Positions 24,474-37,935 are shown, counted from the first letter of the stretch. The stretch is DNA of 64,000 bases from Xylaria sp. FL1777 (GCA_022578965.1 MU400537.1:1-64000); one strand, 5' to 3'. Numbers and translations: made by a program. Notes: generated by a model from the sequence alone, not told the origin.

Positions 24474-26437
24474 CAATAGAGGAATCCTCCTTAGATGGTG
24501 CATGGGAGGGGCGTCTGGCATACAGGTCGATAAACACATTATTCTCGCCTGTCATATGACTAATTCCGATGACTCACTACGGACAATGGCATAGATCTGG
24601 GTTACGGAGTTCTTGGTGCCTTAACAACGATTCCCCCCCTATGGCGAATGTCAGTATCACAGAGCATCTATACCTGTTGGCCTCTGGATGGGCAAAACGA
24701 GAATACAGGTTGAGCCAGCCTCGGGGCTGGGTAAATACTTGGTGTGGGAGCGTATTAAATTTCTTTTTTCTTCATCTGCAACTTGCACCCTTGAGAAGCA
24801 ACGATAGAGGAACATTTGCATATAATTCGGGCGTTGTTGGCAAATCCATCTTAGAAACCAAAGGCTGGTGAGTCAGCTCAAGAAAGCTCCTCAACACTAA
24901 TAAAGACGTATGGAAAGGCCAGTATACTCCACGTGGGAGGGAAAGCCAGATACATTTCTCAGTCATCAAACTTGGTTGCAGTCAAGACCAGATAACGTGT
25001 AGAGACACAGCTTGCGCAAGCAATCGACCATGAGCAAAATCCGGGTAGCATAGAGCATGCTCACGGTAAATCCTTCAGAAGTCTCCCTTACTAGGGACCA
25101 AACGTAGACATTACAAAGAAAACCTTCTTGCACCGCTTTGCATACAGTAGTGACGTGATGACCCATGTATGGCTCTTCTATGTCAGACAAATAGGGCCTA
25201 TTCACGAAATCAAATGGGACACTTGCAGCTCGGCCCAGCCACGTGTGACTCTGGGCCCCTGGCTTTGTAACTTATGGTTGCTCACGGGACATTTCCGTGG
25301 TACGTCCCAAGTAATCTAGAAGCAACAGCTCTCGTATGATTGTTGCATGGCTTACAGGAGCTTTGAAGATACCTATCAGCGGTGGCTAGCTATCTAGGTA
25401 CTTCTAATTTTGAACCACCCAAACAAGCCTACCTAGCTCAAAGTATACCGGCACACAGAAACATATCTCTTAGTAGATAGGATTAAACACAATACGCCCT
25501 TGACGTGGGGAGCTCGTATCCATTGTCTTACGTGCATGGATATATATACACATTCATGTATATACCTATCTGTATGTCCATGTAATAAATCTCAGCTGAT
25601 CACCGTTTGTTATTCCCACAAGCTATTATTTGTTTGCCAGCCAGCCTACCTGCCTAGCCCATCATCTTTAACATTAGTGGCGTGGGATGTGCACATGAAT
25701 TAGGTAAATCGAGTCGTCCTGTGCTACCTGAAATAGAGAAAAAGTCACACGACACAGTAATGGTCCTCCCCAAAAGAAAATAAAGATAAAAATAAAAATA
25801 AAAATAAACCTAGCTTTTGCTTCGCGGTCTTAGTAACTCGCCACCTACTTCTTTGTAATCCTATACCCAGGTGTATTATTAGTTTTGGGACTCGGGGGAC
25901 ATGGTACTATGGCTAGCATTGGTATCTGTATCATTGGCACATAATTGGCAAAAGAATACACGTAAAGAAAACCAGTAAGTGAGTTCTTGTGCTGTCTGTG
26001 ATCCATTCAGTAAGCTACTCCTGTACACTTAAAGACATGTCTTGGTACAAGAGTTGGATCAGAGATCATAGGCATGACAGTAAGAGACAGTAAGGTTATA
26101 AGCATAAATAAATAGCATGTCTGTACACCCGCCAAGAACAAGCTGTGTCCCAGCGATTAACGAGTGAGTACCGAAAAATATTACCAGGAACTAGAAATAC
26201 AGGAGGCAAATCTCGAGAAAACGCCAGCAAAATCCATTGTCATTAACCCCAGTTCTTTTACCCCCATTAGCCCTCGCCTCGCCAATTCTTATGGTGGTAT
26301 ATCCAAGCAGGCCGTACACTCAACCAATTCTAACATATACTGAAGCAAACCCCCTCTACTACCTGTTGTTATATGTCAAGGCTAGAACTTTTCCCTGCCC
26401 TATTAATTTCATAGCCAGTAACCCAAACGAACCCCCT
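24474..26437. other. Intergenic region with a short A-rich repeat
   Basis: About 2 kb without a supported gene. It holds an (AAAAT)n run at 25,782-25,808 and scattered TACCTAGCT/TAGGTAC motifs near 25,395-25,440. The open frame at 26237-26659 is the antisense shadow of the next gene's 3' end. No RNA gene was recognised. Confidence 0.45.
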
Positions 26438-28320
26438 CTATCTTCTTTCCTCGTCCCTCCTCAATCTAACACTACGGCCGTTAAGATTAGGTCTTCCACG
26501 ATTTATCATACTCTCCCTTTCTTGCTCATTTCGTATCCGAGGGAACGTAGCGAATGTTCCGGCCCCATTTTTAGGCTGCCCATAGGATGCTGTCCTATTG
26601 AAGCCGCCACTGCCGCTACTTACTCGCGCTTGCAGGTTAGCAGGGCGTTGCACACGTAAGCTTAGCGTATCGTTGTTTGGTAGCGGCGACGCCATATCTA
26701 GATTGGTGGGCGTTGGTTCAACAGATTCCATATCACTGCTATCCCGAAACGTGAAACGATTTCGATTTGTTTCTGTTGAGAGTGTTGGTGGGCGCCAGCC
26801 AGGCGTCCCTGTGTTAGAGTTACGCGTTGAGCGACCGCTTACACGCCGCTCCTCAGAAAAAGACCCTTTCACTCTCGGAGGTTGAGTGATGATAGTAGTG
26901 GTTTGTGATGGAAACTGGGGAGTTGCTTGATTGAACATGGGAATAGGAGTGATTTTCGGGGATTGATCTGACGTGGTTATAACTGGTGGAGGAGGAATGG
27001 GTTCTGTTGCGGCCAGTTGGACATCCTCTGCCTTGCTCTTTTCGCTACCAACTCGGATCAAGCGTACGGCGGTTGCACTACTAACACCATTGTTCTTTTG
27101 TAGTCGGAAAGGTGACGGCTGTTTACCGTCCATATCCCCGGCGGATCGTGGCGCATCTCTACTTTCCGTTCGGCCGCTATAGTCACTCACCGCAGAGCCG
27201 ATGTTATTCGGTGCCTCACGTTCGGCTGTCTTGGACTGTACCAGGGGGCTCAAACTTGGCAGTCTGAAATCATTCATCGGGGACCTAAAGCTCCCGCCAA
27301 AACGTGGGAAACGCGGGCTCACAGAACCCCGAACAGCAATAGGCTTCTCATACTTTTTCCCCTTGTCCGGTAGGGCTTCTTCTGCACGAGAAGACCTTTT
27401 CCTCTGTCTGTATCGCAGGAAAAAGTAAGAAGAAAGTGTGCTCAGTATTGCGGTGCCAACAATTGATACTGTGGTGATAATCGCAACATTTGAAGCTGAC
27501 ACAGAATTTGACTGCACTTGGTTCACTTGAGAGTTCGTATCGCCCTATATTATACGATCAATAGGAAATCCTTCGACAACGAGCGCAAATAACATACTGC
27601 CACACCAGTTGCGGTTACTTTAGCTGCCTGGATCTGACTTGCTGCAAATTGGCTTGCGGCTACCCGCGCAGAGCTTATGGCATTGCTGGCACTGCTCTGC
27701 GCACTAGCTTGGTTGGCAGAGATACGGCTGCTCATGCTAGCTAACGATTGTGATATCTGATCGGTAGCACGCGCGTTAGCTGCAGACACAGCACTCGATG
27801 CCGATGATTGTGTCTGGAACAGCTCTCGGCTAGCTTGGTCAGCTGCTTGGCTTGCTGATTGTGCGACTTGATCTGCGGACTGTCGCACTGACTGGGCGGA
27901 CTGTGACATTTGGCTCAAAATCGAAGAGGCGCTCGATGAGACGGAGGATATAGCTTGAGTAGCGGATTGTGAGAGTGATTGGAGTTGGGCTGAAAGTGCT
28001 TGAATCTGGCCGTCATCCTGTCGCTTTCGTAGTGATGGCGTTCCCGTTGGCCTTGCTATTCGCATTGCTGGTGGTCCCCTTTCTACGGGGGTGCTCGTCG
28101 GGTCGCTTACTCGGATCAAGAGCCTCTCGGCCCCAATTCGCTTCTCGATGACTCCAGGGGTCACCGCCTCGTGCAATACGAATTCCTTAGATGGAGGGTT
28201 CTGCCTAAGGACGGCGGACGCCACTTCAATGCTAGGTGAGGCCTCATGGCTATAAGTTAAGGCCACTCCAGTAGCCGCCACCATTAAAAGCGAATAATGC
28301 AGGAGCCAGCTCAGCTGCAT
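26438..28320 (-). CDS. Ser/Ala/Gln-rich single-pass membrane protein (sensor-like architecture)
   Basis: Two exons on the minus strand (28320-27598, 27544-26438; 53-bp intron) give 609 residues. A signal peptide (MQLSWLLHYSLLMVAATGVA) precedes a variable region that ends in a dibasic SLRKR site near residue 100. Then comes an approximately 130-residue stretch dominated by Ala, Ser and Gln with heptad-like spacing (SQSATQAISSVSSSASSIL and similar). A transmembrane segment lies at about 261-284 (VAIITTVSIVGTAILSTL), followed by basic stop-transfer residues (RYRQRKR) and an approximately 320-residue Ser/Pro/Arg-rich cytoplasmic tail with possible phosphorylation sites. The layout recalls fungal cell-wall stress sensors such as Mid2/Wsc, but no WSC Cys motif is present. 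I do not recognise a named family. The ectodomain might be a coiled-coil or O-glycosylated stalk. The exon join at TGVA-GDTN is in frame. Confidence 0.85.
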
Positions 28321-30304
28321 TTCTCATAAGTCCATAGCCTATGTCTGTAAGATTTTACAGGTGTCCTAACCGCTTGCTCTTGAGACAGGAAGGAATGGAA
28401 GTAAGAGACGGAATAGACAAGGGTGACACGAACAATGGCATCTAAGGGCATATGAGTCAATAATACGGACATGGTTGTTGACGCCCATCCCTTCTTTTTT
28501 TCATTTTCACTTGAACATCAGGTAGCAGAACGTTAGGGCAGGGGACTGATTGTGCATTCACGTTTGACAAGCAGTAAAGCAGGTTTCGAGACCTAAAAAT
28601 GGACCATCTCCAACAGAAGACTTAGTAGCCAGGAACCTGGGGAGCGGGGGTACACGGCCGGCAGGGTGCACCTAGACCAGGCAGGTGAATGGACATAGGC
28701 TGGCCATCTGATTTTATTATTTGACCTGGTATTTGACGGGCGGGGAGGTGTGTGATCTACAATCGGAAACACTGTAGCGAAATGCAGCCAGGACGCGGAA
28801 TGAAGAGGCGACGTGAGCCAAGAAGGTGGGGAGTAGCCGCATCGGCACTACCAGGTCGGTTCGGATAGGATACCACATCTTCGCGATATAGCTACCTTGT
28901 CCTTAGTTGAGGAAGATAACAGTTAGCGAGCCACGGATTTACCTCGTGGTTTATGCTGCTAGCGACTCTGAGAACTATGTGGTCTGCTCCTAAGATTGAG
29001 GTTCGTTTCTAGATCTCCTGATCAGCATGATAAGAATAAACTTGCGAGAGGTTCTTCATATTAGGCAAATTACGTTGATCAACAGATGTTTCTTCTGAAG
29101 CCAAACATATCTGGAGAGAGGTAAACTTCCAACTGGAAGTAAGAACCATGAGGATATACATGGGATGAGGGACACTTTGGTACATCTGCAGATGTTACAT
29201 TCGTCCGAGGACTGTCGGGTAGCTACCTGCGAGATCTAGCATGACTTGAGACGAATGCTAGATAGGAGGCCGAGTTGTCACAGTTGCATTGTAACTTGGG
29301 TCCAGAGGCACAGAAGTGTGAGCTGAAACGGCTGTCGATCTCAGCAGGGTACGCATACGGATAGTAAGGCGCCGGGAATGGCACAAAATCAGCCCATGAA
29401 GAATTAGGGAATTGGCTCAGGTAGCCCGCCCTTTGAATGCCCAGCATACCGGTACCCCCCTCAGCTATTGTTGGGAGAGCACAGAGAACGAAGTATAGGC
29501 GAGAAGGGAGGAGAGTGGTCACACACGGAACTGGACTCGCTTGGTGTTCATCAAGGGGCCAGCACCCCACCTGAGATACCTCAGAATAGTCAGAAGATGA
29601 ACGTGGGGGGGTTATGACCAATCCCGACTGCTTTCGATTCAATGCTCCGAGGCGATAGGTTGTGTCTGCGGCTTCCCATTGCTTAATTGTCCTTGGTTGG
29701 TTACTTGACTTGCACCGGAGACTATACCTAGATGTGATAGTTCAGTTACTTGTTACTTGTCACTGGGCTTCTTTGTGTTCGTAAAGAAAGACAACATGTG
29801 CCTAATAGCTTGTAAGTAACAAGGATATTATCATATGGCAACTGAATTTGCGCCATTGAACAAAATTTATGTTGCTGTTTCTTAGAAGCGTATTGGAAGA
29901 GCCTCTAGATGGGTTATGCTTTGGTGTTTGTTGTTTGCGAAAGAGTCTCAGGTTTTGACGTTGTAGGTTAGGTAGTAGAGTTAATACCTTAAGGAGATTA
30001 CCTAGTACCTAGGTAGGTTCCACCTGTAATTTACAGGGCCAGTAGCGCATTGGCCCTTGTGCACGGGCCACACAGCGCATCGAAGAGGCAGATTCTCAGT
30101 GAAGAAGTGACATCAGTTAACCTAGAACCGTTTCTCTGCATGGAACGCCACCATAGAACAACGCGCCCCCACGTCGCAGCAAGCAGCACGCAACAACCGG
30201 AGCTTCGCATGCCCGCTCCCTGAATCCGCAGCAGCACTTGCTCCTGGGCAGTCGGTGCATCTCGACGAATTCGAACCACGCCTTGCCTCCGACCCAATGA
30301 TACG
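28321..30304. other. Divergent intergenic region between membrane protein gene and lsm1
   Basis: About 2 kb. A minus-strand ATG frame at 29223-29642 (139 codons) has no recognisable family, codes for several Cys and Tyr residues and has no splice-consistent extension, so it is not called as a gene. A cluster of TAGGTTAGGTAG and TACCTAGGTAGG motifs lies at about 29,965-30,020, in the lsm1 promoter. No RNA gene was seen. Confidence 0.45.
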
Positions 30305-30974
30305 ATGGAGCACCTCAGCACCCACGACCCGCCGCCACAGCCAGGCGGCCCTCATCCCGCCGCCATGATCAACGCCCATCCGCCGCCGCCGCCGCCCCAG
30401 GCCCAGCAGCTCCCTCCCCAGATGTTCACCACCGCTGCTCAGCTGCTGGACCTCACCGATAGTAAGACTGCCAGCGACGGTGCGGCTCTGCTTTTCCATG
30501 GTTGACCGCGACGTCTAGAGAAGCTCCTCCTTGTCCTCCGGGACGGCAGGAAACTGATAGGCATCCTCCGAAGCTGGGACCAATTCGGTACGCTGCCAGT
30601 CCGTCTTCTCTGTGACACTTGGCTTTTGAACTCACAAGGGTATTCGACACTCAGCGAACTTAGTCCTTCAGTCTACCATCGAGCGCATCTTCGCCACCAT
30701 TTCAGACTCCAAAGACCCTCGTCCCAGAGGTCTATATGCCGACAAGCCCCACGGCATCTTCCTAGTTAGAGGCGAGAATGTGCTACTTTTGGGTGAGATC
30801 GACCTCGACAAGGACGACGATCCACCGGTTGGCTACGAGAAAGCCGAGTTCGGTCTAGTCGAGAAGCTCGCAAATGAACAGAAAGCCGCCGAGAAGGCAA
30901 AGGAGACAAGGCGGCTAAAGAAGTTAGCAACATTGGGATTCGAAGGCGAGAACATGGGCGAGATTCTTCTATGA
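30305..30974 (+). CDS. lsm1: Lsm1, subunit of the cytoplasmic Lsm1-7 mRNA-decay ring
   Basis: Three exons (30305-30461, 30519-30587, 30655-30974) give 181 residues. After a Pro/His/Gln-rich N-terminal extension (about 45 residues with a proline run), the Sm fold is clear: [40 protein letters not shown] (Sm1), then [23 protein letters not shown] (Sm2) and the acidic-basic helix [20 protein letters not shown] typical of Lsm1. Both introns are very short (57 and 67 bp). The second acceptor, CACTCAG, is chosen because it keeps the conserved QFANLVLQ join. Lsm1-7 binds the 3' ends of deadenylated mRNAs and promotes decapping with Pat1. It is the last intact gene before the AT-rich block. Confidence 0.95.
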
Positions 30975-31850
30975 AAATATCCTTTATTCCAGCGGACTTA
31001 CATCACGAAGTTTCGACGCGAAGTCGAAGAAAGGCAATTGCGAACATCGTCACAGCGACAGGCAATTAAAGATGGGGGTTGTGGTGGAGCTATGAGCAGA
31101 ATATTGTGAAATGCTCCTCCGCCGGCAAAGAATCAATGCCTAGTATTGATATAGCTTAGGCACACATGAGAACAGGAACGGCCTTGCCCTTCCTAACCAA
31201 AAGATAATATACAATAGCTCGCAAAACCCCAGTCGGTAGCGTTTGAATTATAAGAGAAAAGTAAGAGGGAACAAATATACCTACTATTGTAAGTTTTTCC
31301 TCTGGTCCTTGGTTTTGCATGTAAGATTACTATCCCATATTTGAACGTATCAAGTCCTCAAATTATCTACTCTCTATACCTACTTGCTAGCATTGGAGCG
31401 CCGCGATCAAGTTCCCATGTAAGTGCCCCTAGGATAGGTATAATCGGAAATGAGTACAGATCGAATGGACCATGTGCTCAGACAAGGAGAATATTCTCGG
31501 CCAACGAAGCATTATCGTGCAACTACTGGCTTTTCTTTGGCCCGGACCTTTTCAACATGCTGAACTATTTAAATGATGGCCTTGCTTCGAGGAATACGGG
31601 TCGCACTCAGACTATCTACAATCCAGGAACGAATCCTTCAACAGTCACCTTCCAGTCCTGACCCTTCCTGCTGGGGTTTTGATTTGCTATTTTGGGGTAT
31701 AGTTTTAGCTCTTTAAGACATGTCTCGGGAGTTGTCTTAGGAGTACATATACATATATTTGCTTGCTTCTGCATATATACCTGCATGTACCTCTACATTA
31801 TAGTACTTTTGCGTTTATATAGGTATATTACCTTGCACCTGCCTGCAGAT
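30975..31850. other. Transition zone between gene-rich DNA and the AT-rich block
   Basis: Downstream flank of lsm1. The GC content is still ordinary up to about 31,690, then falls across roughly 150 bp. A frame at 31341-31661 begins with a non-ATG codon and has no recognised product. Alternating TATA/CATA runs at about 31,748-31,860 mark the edge. Confidence 0.5.
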
Positions 31851-31909
31851 ATATTATATAAATTATTAAAGCTATTATTATTAGCTAAAGAAACAATTAT
31901 TAAACTATT

Positions 31910-32150
31910 TACTTTAATTTATTACTTATTTTAATTTATTATTTATTTTAATTTATTACTTATTTTAATTTATTATTTATTTTAATTTACTTACTTTAAT
32001 TTATTTATTTATAGTTATTTATAGCACTTTAATTTGTTTATAATACTTTAATCTATTTATAATACTTTAATTTATTTATAGTACTTTAATTTATTTATAA
32101 TACTTTAATTTATTTATTATACTTTAATTTATTTACTGTAATTTATTTAT
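31910..32150. repeat. A/T minisatellite
   Basis: Degenerate tandem copies built on ATTTATTTATAATACTTTA-like units of about 20 bp (clearest at 32,020-32,130), preceded by shorter TTATTTATTTTAATT copies. It sits at the very edge of the AT-rich block. Confidence 0.75.
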
Positions 32151-33199
32151 ATATACTGCTTAGTAGTTTTATTGTTTAAAATAAATGCTTAGTTTATTTA
32201 AATATATATGCTATGCTTGCTTAGTTTTTGTTTTATTAAAGCTAAGTATTAATATATATAATATTGCAAAATTGCTTGTAATAATAATTGCTTTACGTTA
32301 TACATATACTGTTTTAACTTTAAACGTGTTTAAAAAACTATTTTTGCTAAAGCTATAAAAACTTAAACTTTTTTTAATATAGCTTTTTTTTTTTTTATAT
32401 GCTATAATAAAATTAAAGCTATAAATAATAAGTTTAACTTTTAAGCTATTTATTTTTTTTTTGCTAATATTTTAAAAATGTGCTTAAAGTATATTATATT
32501 ACTTTATATTATTTTAATATTTTTATTTAAATATATAAGTTTTTTAAAACTTATAATAAAATAATTATAAGCTAAAAATTTTAAAACATTGCAAATAATT
32601 TAGTACTTTAGTTTAATAATAAAATAAAACTAACTTTTTTTAGTTGTTTATTTATTATAGCTATAAATTAGCAAGCTACTATTAATAAGCTTATTAATAT
32701 AATTAGTTTATATAATATATAATTTAATATTTTTTTTTTAATTAAACATATATGCTTAATTTAAGTAATTATTAGTTATAATATAATTATTTAATAAATA
32801 AAACATAATATTGCTATACTTTAAAACAAATAGCTATTAATATTAATAAAAGCTATAATAGCTGTTTTTATATTAATAATTAAAATATAAAAACTTGCTT
32901 TATAATAGCTTAAAACTTAAAGCAGTTTTTATTTTAATTATTACTAAACAATTAAAAAGCATAAAATAATTATAATTAAAAAGTATAAAATAATTAATAA
33001 TGCAAACAAAATAAAAAAGCTAGCTTTAGTTAAGCTATATATAATTAACCTTAATTAATTAATAAATAATTAATAAACTAATTAACTAATTAATTAAATG
33101 CTTAAATAATTAAACAACTAATATAATTAGCTAAACAAGCTAAACAAAAAACTTTTATTATTACTTAAGCTATTAAATTTAGCTAAAAAAATTAACTAC

Positions 33200-33420
33200 T
33201 TAATAATATTACTAAACTTAGTAAACTTAGTAATGCTAGTATTATTAAACTTAATAATACTAATAGTGCTAATAATGCTAGTAATGCTAATATTATTAAA
33301 CTTAGTAATGCTAATAATACTAATAATATTAAACTTAATAAACTTAATAATGCTAAACTTAATAATATTAATAGTATTAATAGTAAACTTAATAAACTTT
33401 ATAATATATAACTTATTATA
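33200..33420. repeat. Trinucleotide-based tandem repeat
   Basis: Reiterated AATAATGCTAGTAATACT-type sequence with AAACTT interruptions, period 3 with a higher order. It creates a hydrophobic open frame (33233-33421) that is a by-product of the repeat and not a gene. Confidence 0.7.
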
Positions 33421-34309
33421 AATTAAGATTTAATTATTAATTTTAAATATTATTTATTTTATTTATTATATTTTTATATTAAATTTTAATTATATTATAA
33501 CTATAATGCACTTTGTTTATTTATTTACTTTATTTTTAATAAAGCAGCTTTATTTTTTAAAAGCTTTAACTTTAATTATAATGCATTTTATTTATTATAT
33601 ATTTAATGTTTTAAGTTTTCTTTTTTTTAACTTAAGTATACGCTTTTATATAAACTTTAGTAAGCTTTTTATTGTTTTTATTATAGCAAAATTAATAGCT
33701 TACATAATAAACCTTAAACTTAAAAGTATATATGCTTTATAAAAACTAAGCTAATGTATTATATACTGCGTTAAAAAACTTATTTTTAATAAATCTATAG
33801 TAAATAATTAACTTAAGCTTTATATTAAGTGTAACATTAATATTATTAAAAATAAAAGCAATGCTATTTAATTAATTAAAAACTAATGCTTAAAAACTGC
33901 TATTATATATTTTTTCTTTTTTTAAACAAAAAAAATCTTAAAAAGTGCTATTATAAACTATATAAAGCTTTTAATTAACATATAAACAATAAAGTAAACA
34001 TATAACAATTATATAAATGATTTTTATTTTATTAATGTAAACAATAACGTTAGTAGTTTTTTATAAGATTATATTTGCTATAATTGTTTTTAAACTATTA
34101 TGCTTATAAAGTAATATAAAGTAAAAAAAAATAATAAAAAATAATAATATAATAGCAGCAATAAAAAAAATCAAAACTTAATAAAATATTTAAAACTTAG
34201 GTTGTTTATTTATAAAAGTTAGTTTTGCTTAAGAAATTACTTATAATTAAGCAGCTAAAAAAACACAAACTTTTTAGTTTGCTTTTTGTTGCAAAATAAA
34301 TAAAAAACG

Positions 34310-34640
34310 CAAAAAAAAGCATTAATACTTAAAAAAAAACATATATATTACTAGTAAAGCATAAACACTTAAAGGAAAACTATATATTATAGCTTTATAT
34401 AACTTAAGCTAAAACTAGCATACTAGCAAAAAAAAAGCATATTAAAACACCTAAAAGAAAACTATTTACTACTAGTAAAAAAAAGCATAAACACTTAAAA
34501 AAAAGCTATATATTATACTATAGCTTTATACTATTTAAGCTAAAACTTGCATACTAGCAAAAAAAAGCATACTAAAATACTTAAAAGAAAACTATATATT
34601 GCTAGCAAAAAAAAAGCATAAACTATATATATATACCTTA
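34310..34640. repeat. Tandem repeat of mixed unit length
   Basis: At least four degenerate copies of a unit containing AAAAAAGCATAAACACTTAA, a TATATATTA segment and GCTAAAACTAGCATACTAGC. Copy lengths vary because some lack the middle part. Confidence 0.65.
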
Positions 34641-35449
34641 TATTATTATTTAAGCTACTATATTTAATTAAAAAAATTAAGTTTATTTATAAAGCCTTAA
34701 TATATATAAATAATTAGTTGCTAATATAATAATAATAGTAATAATAGTAGTAATAATAATAGTAGTAATAAAAAATCCTTAGTATTTTTTAAAAAACCTC
34801 GATTTTTTTAAGTTAGCTATTATTTGCAGCTATAATTTATTATTAAATTAAATGTAAGCATTAAAGCATAATAAACTTAATTTACTAAAAAAGCTAATTA
34901 TTATTATAAAATAAAGTATACTTTTATTAAGTTTTTATATATTTAAAAAGCTTACTAGTTTAATAAAGTAAACATATATTATATAAAAACTACTTATATG
35001 CTTGCAAACAGTTCTTAGCGTACATTTTTTTTTGCTGCTATTTTACTATTGTTTTTTTATTTAAGCAAGTTTATATAGTTTAATAGTTACTTTTTTATTT
35101 TAAGTTTAGCATTAAACTATAAACCTTTAGTAATAATTAAACGTTATGTTTTAAATAATAAATCTTTTAAAATAGTTAAATATAAAAAATATAGCTTTAA
35201 TTACTATAAAAATAACTTAATAAAACTAGCATTAATTATTAACATTATTTGCTAAAAATATAAATATATAAATAAGCCTTTAAAAAACTTTTTAAAAGCA
35301 TATTAATTAAAATATTTAGTATACTAAATGCTTTAAACTTAACCTTTAGTAAAACTTTTAAGCGTTTATATAATTAACTTATAAAATTAACATTTAGTTA
35401 TTTTAGCATTTCTAGTATAATTAACTTTGCTAAACTTAACTTTAGCTTA

Positions 35450-36640
35450 TAGCTTAAACACTTAATTTTTAATTAATTAGTATTAATAAATGCTTTTATA
35501 TTTAATTAATTATTAAATTAGCTAAGTTAACACTTTAGTGCTTATTTATATATATTTATTTATAAATGCTTACATAATTAACTACAAGTAATAAATGTTT
35601 ACTGCTTTTTATATGTAGTAAATACTTAGTGCTTTTATATATTTTAGCACTTTTAATGCTTAATTTATAGCTTTTATAGTTAACTAATAAATGCTTATAT
35701 AATTAATTAATAAATGTTTAAACTTAGTTATATTAGCACTTTTAATATAGCTTATATAATTAACTAGTAAATATTTATATAACTAACTAATAAATATATA
35801 ATTATTATTACTTTTTGTATGTTTTAGTATTCTTTAGTGCTTTATTTGCAGCTTATATAATTAACTAATAAATATTAAATGCATTACTAAACTTAGTTAT
35901 TTTAGCACTTTTTAATGCTTTATTTATGCACTTAATTAACTAATAAATGCTTATATAATTAATTATTAATTTTAATTATTTTAGCACTTTTTAATGCTTT
36001 ATTTTTCACTTTTTGTATATTTTTATATGTTTTAGCATAGCTTGCATAATTGCTAATAAATGCTTACATAATTAACCAATAAATGCTTAGCTTACATAAT
36101 TAACGTTATTTTAGCACTTCTTAATGCTTTATTTATAGCTTACATAATTAACTAATAAATGCTTACGTAGCTTTTTATACGCTTTTATATGTTTTAGCAT
36201 AGCTTATATAATTAACCTATAAATGCCTACATAATTAACTAATAAATGCTTATATATTAACTAACATATGTTTATATAATTAACTAATAAATGTTTATAG
36301 CTTACATAATTAACGTTATTTTAGCATAGCTTAGTGCTTTATTTATAGCTTACATAATTAACTAATAAATGCCCGCGTAATAATTATTATTTTTTGTTTA
36401 TATGTTTTAGTATAGCCCGCATAATTAATTAATAAATGCTTATATAATTAATTAATATGCTTAGTTTATAGCCTATATAATTAACTTAATAAACATACTA
36501 CTATTTTTTATATGCTTTTATATATTTTAGCATTTTTTAGTGCTTAATTTATAGCTTATATAATAATTAACCAATAAATGCTTTTATACTTTTAATGCTT
36601 AGTTTATAGCTTATATAATTAATTAATAAATGCATAATTG
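35450..36640. repeat. Large minisatellite, core ATAATTAACTAATAAATGCTTA
   Basis: About 1.2 kb of degenerate copies of a 22-bp core (AATTAACTAATAAATGCTTA and variants), interspersed with a second motif, TTTTAGCACTTTTTAATGCT, followed by TTTATAGCTTA. The two motifs alternate, giving a higher-order unit of roughly 70-110 bp. Copies near 36,090-36,370 are the best conserved. Confidence 0.8.
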
Positions 36641-37427
36641 CTAAAACCTTTTATATTAATAATAGCTTATAACATATTATCACTTTTTTATTACTAAGTA
36701 ATATATAAATGCCTTTAAATATTAATAATTATATGTTAAATTAACTTGCAATTAAAATTAGTTTAATTAGTATAATATATAAGTAAGTAAATAAGTAACT
36801 ATAGCTCTTTATGCAATAAACTTAATATAGTTAGCTTAATATATGCTAAAATTAAAATTACTTAATTTTAGTAGCTATAGCTTTTTGCACAATTATTATA
36901 TGCAATAAACTTAATGCAGTTAGCTAATTAGTTAATTAAAATCACTTAATTTTAATGGTTATTAGCTATATTAAAGTTTATTTATAATAAAAATAAAACC
37001 TAATATAAACTAAGATTTAGTAAACTTAGCGCGTTTTAGCACTACGCTTAGTTTATTAAATAAGCTTAATATGTTTTATAGCCATTAAGCATAACTTTAT
37101 TAATTAACTAAAGTTAACTTTTTTATATATTTATTAACCTTTATTAGTTTTAAAACATAAGTATAAAAAGTCTTATATAAGTTTGCTAATCTTAAAAAAA
37201 GATTTATATAGGATTTTTAAATTTATAGCTTATAAAACACTAAAAACAATAAGTTTTAAAGTAATTCTAATTTTAATAATTAAGAAATCTATAGTGCTTT
37301 AATTAAGAAAGCATATTAAATTAAGCTAATTAAACATAGCTAATTTTTATAAATTAGTTTTAATAGCTATAATAATTTAACTAATTAACTTCGATTAATT
37401 AATTAAAGGCAGCATTACTTACTTTAG

Positions 37428-37451
37428 TATATATATATATATATATATATA
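37428..37451. repeat. (TA)n microsatellite
   Basis: An uninterrupted TA run of about 24 bp. Confidence 0.85.
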
Positions 37452-37724
37452 AAGTAAACTTATTTAAGTACTTATATTATAATTATATATATATATAGTG
37501 CAATTTAATGTAAATTATAAGCAACTAATTTTTTAGCTTTTAGTAAAAAAGTATAAAACTTTAAATAATAATTAGTATTATTACATATTAAATAATGTAT
37601 TGTTTTTTAAACCTAAGTTTATTTAAAATTAAGCAAGCTTGTTTTTTTATTTAAAATATATTTTTATTTTAGCTAAACGCTTAGCTTGCTAAACATTTAA
37701 ATATAATATATAAGTTGCTTTTAT

Positions 37725-37935
37725 TTTTAATATTGCTATTATTATTAATATTACTATTATTAGTATTACTATTAGTATTATTATTATTAATACTGTTATT
37801 ATTTTTGATTTTATTATTAGATTTAGTTTTATTATTAAATTTAGTTTTATTGTTTAAATCTTGTTTTATTATTAAATTTTGTTTTATTATTATTGCTATT
37901 ATTATTATTACTATTATTATTATTACTGTTATTAT
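37725..37935. repeat. (TTA)n-based microsatellite
   Basis: Imperfect TTATTATTA/TTAGTATTAC array with an internal stretch of repeated TTTAGTTTTATTATTAAA. The open frame here (37715-38002) is poly-Leu and is a repeat artefact. Confidence 0.75.

Noticed and set aside
29223..29642. 139-codon ATG frame on the minus strand
   Set aside because: No family resemblance, no conserved motif and no exon partners. Left as intergenic.
33233..33742. Hydrophobic open frames in the AT-rich block
   Set aside because: Produced by tandem A/T repeats with biased codons. No protein features.
34310..36640. CRISPR-like regular repeats
   Set aside because: Repeats are degenerate tandem units without unique spacers, in a eukaryotic genome.
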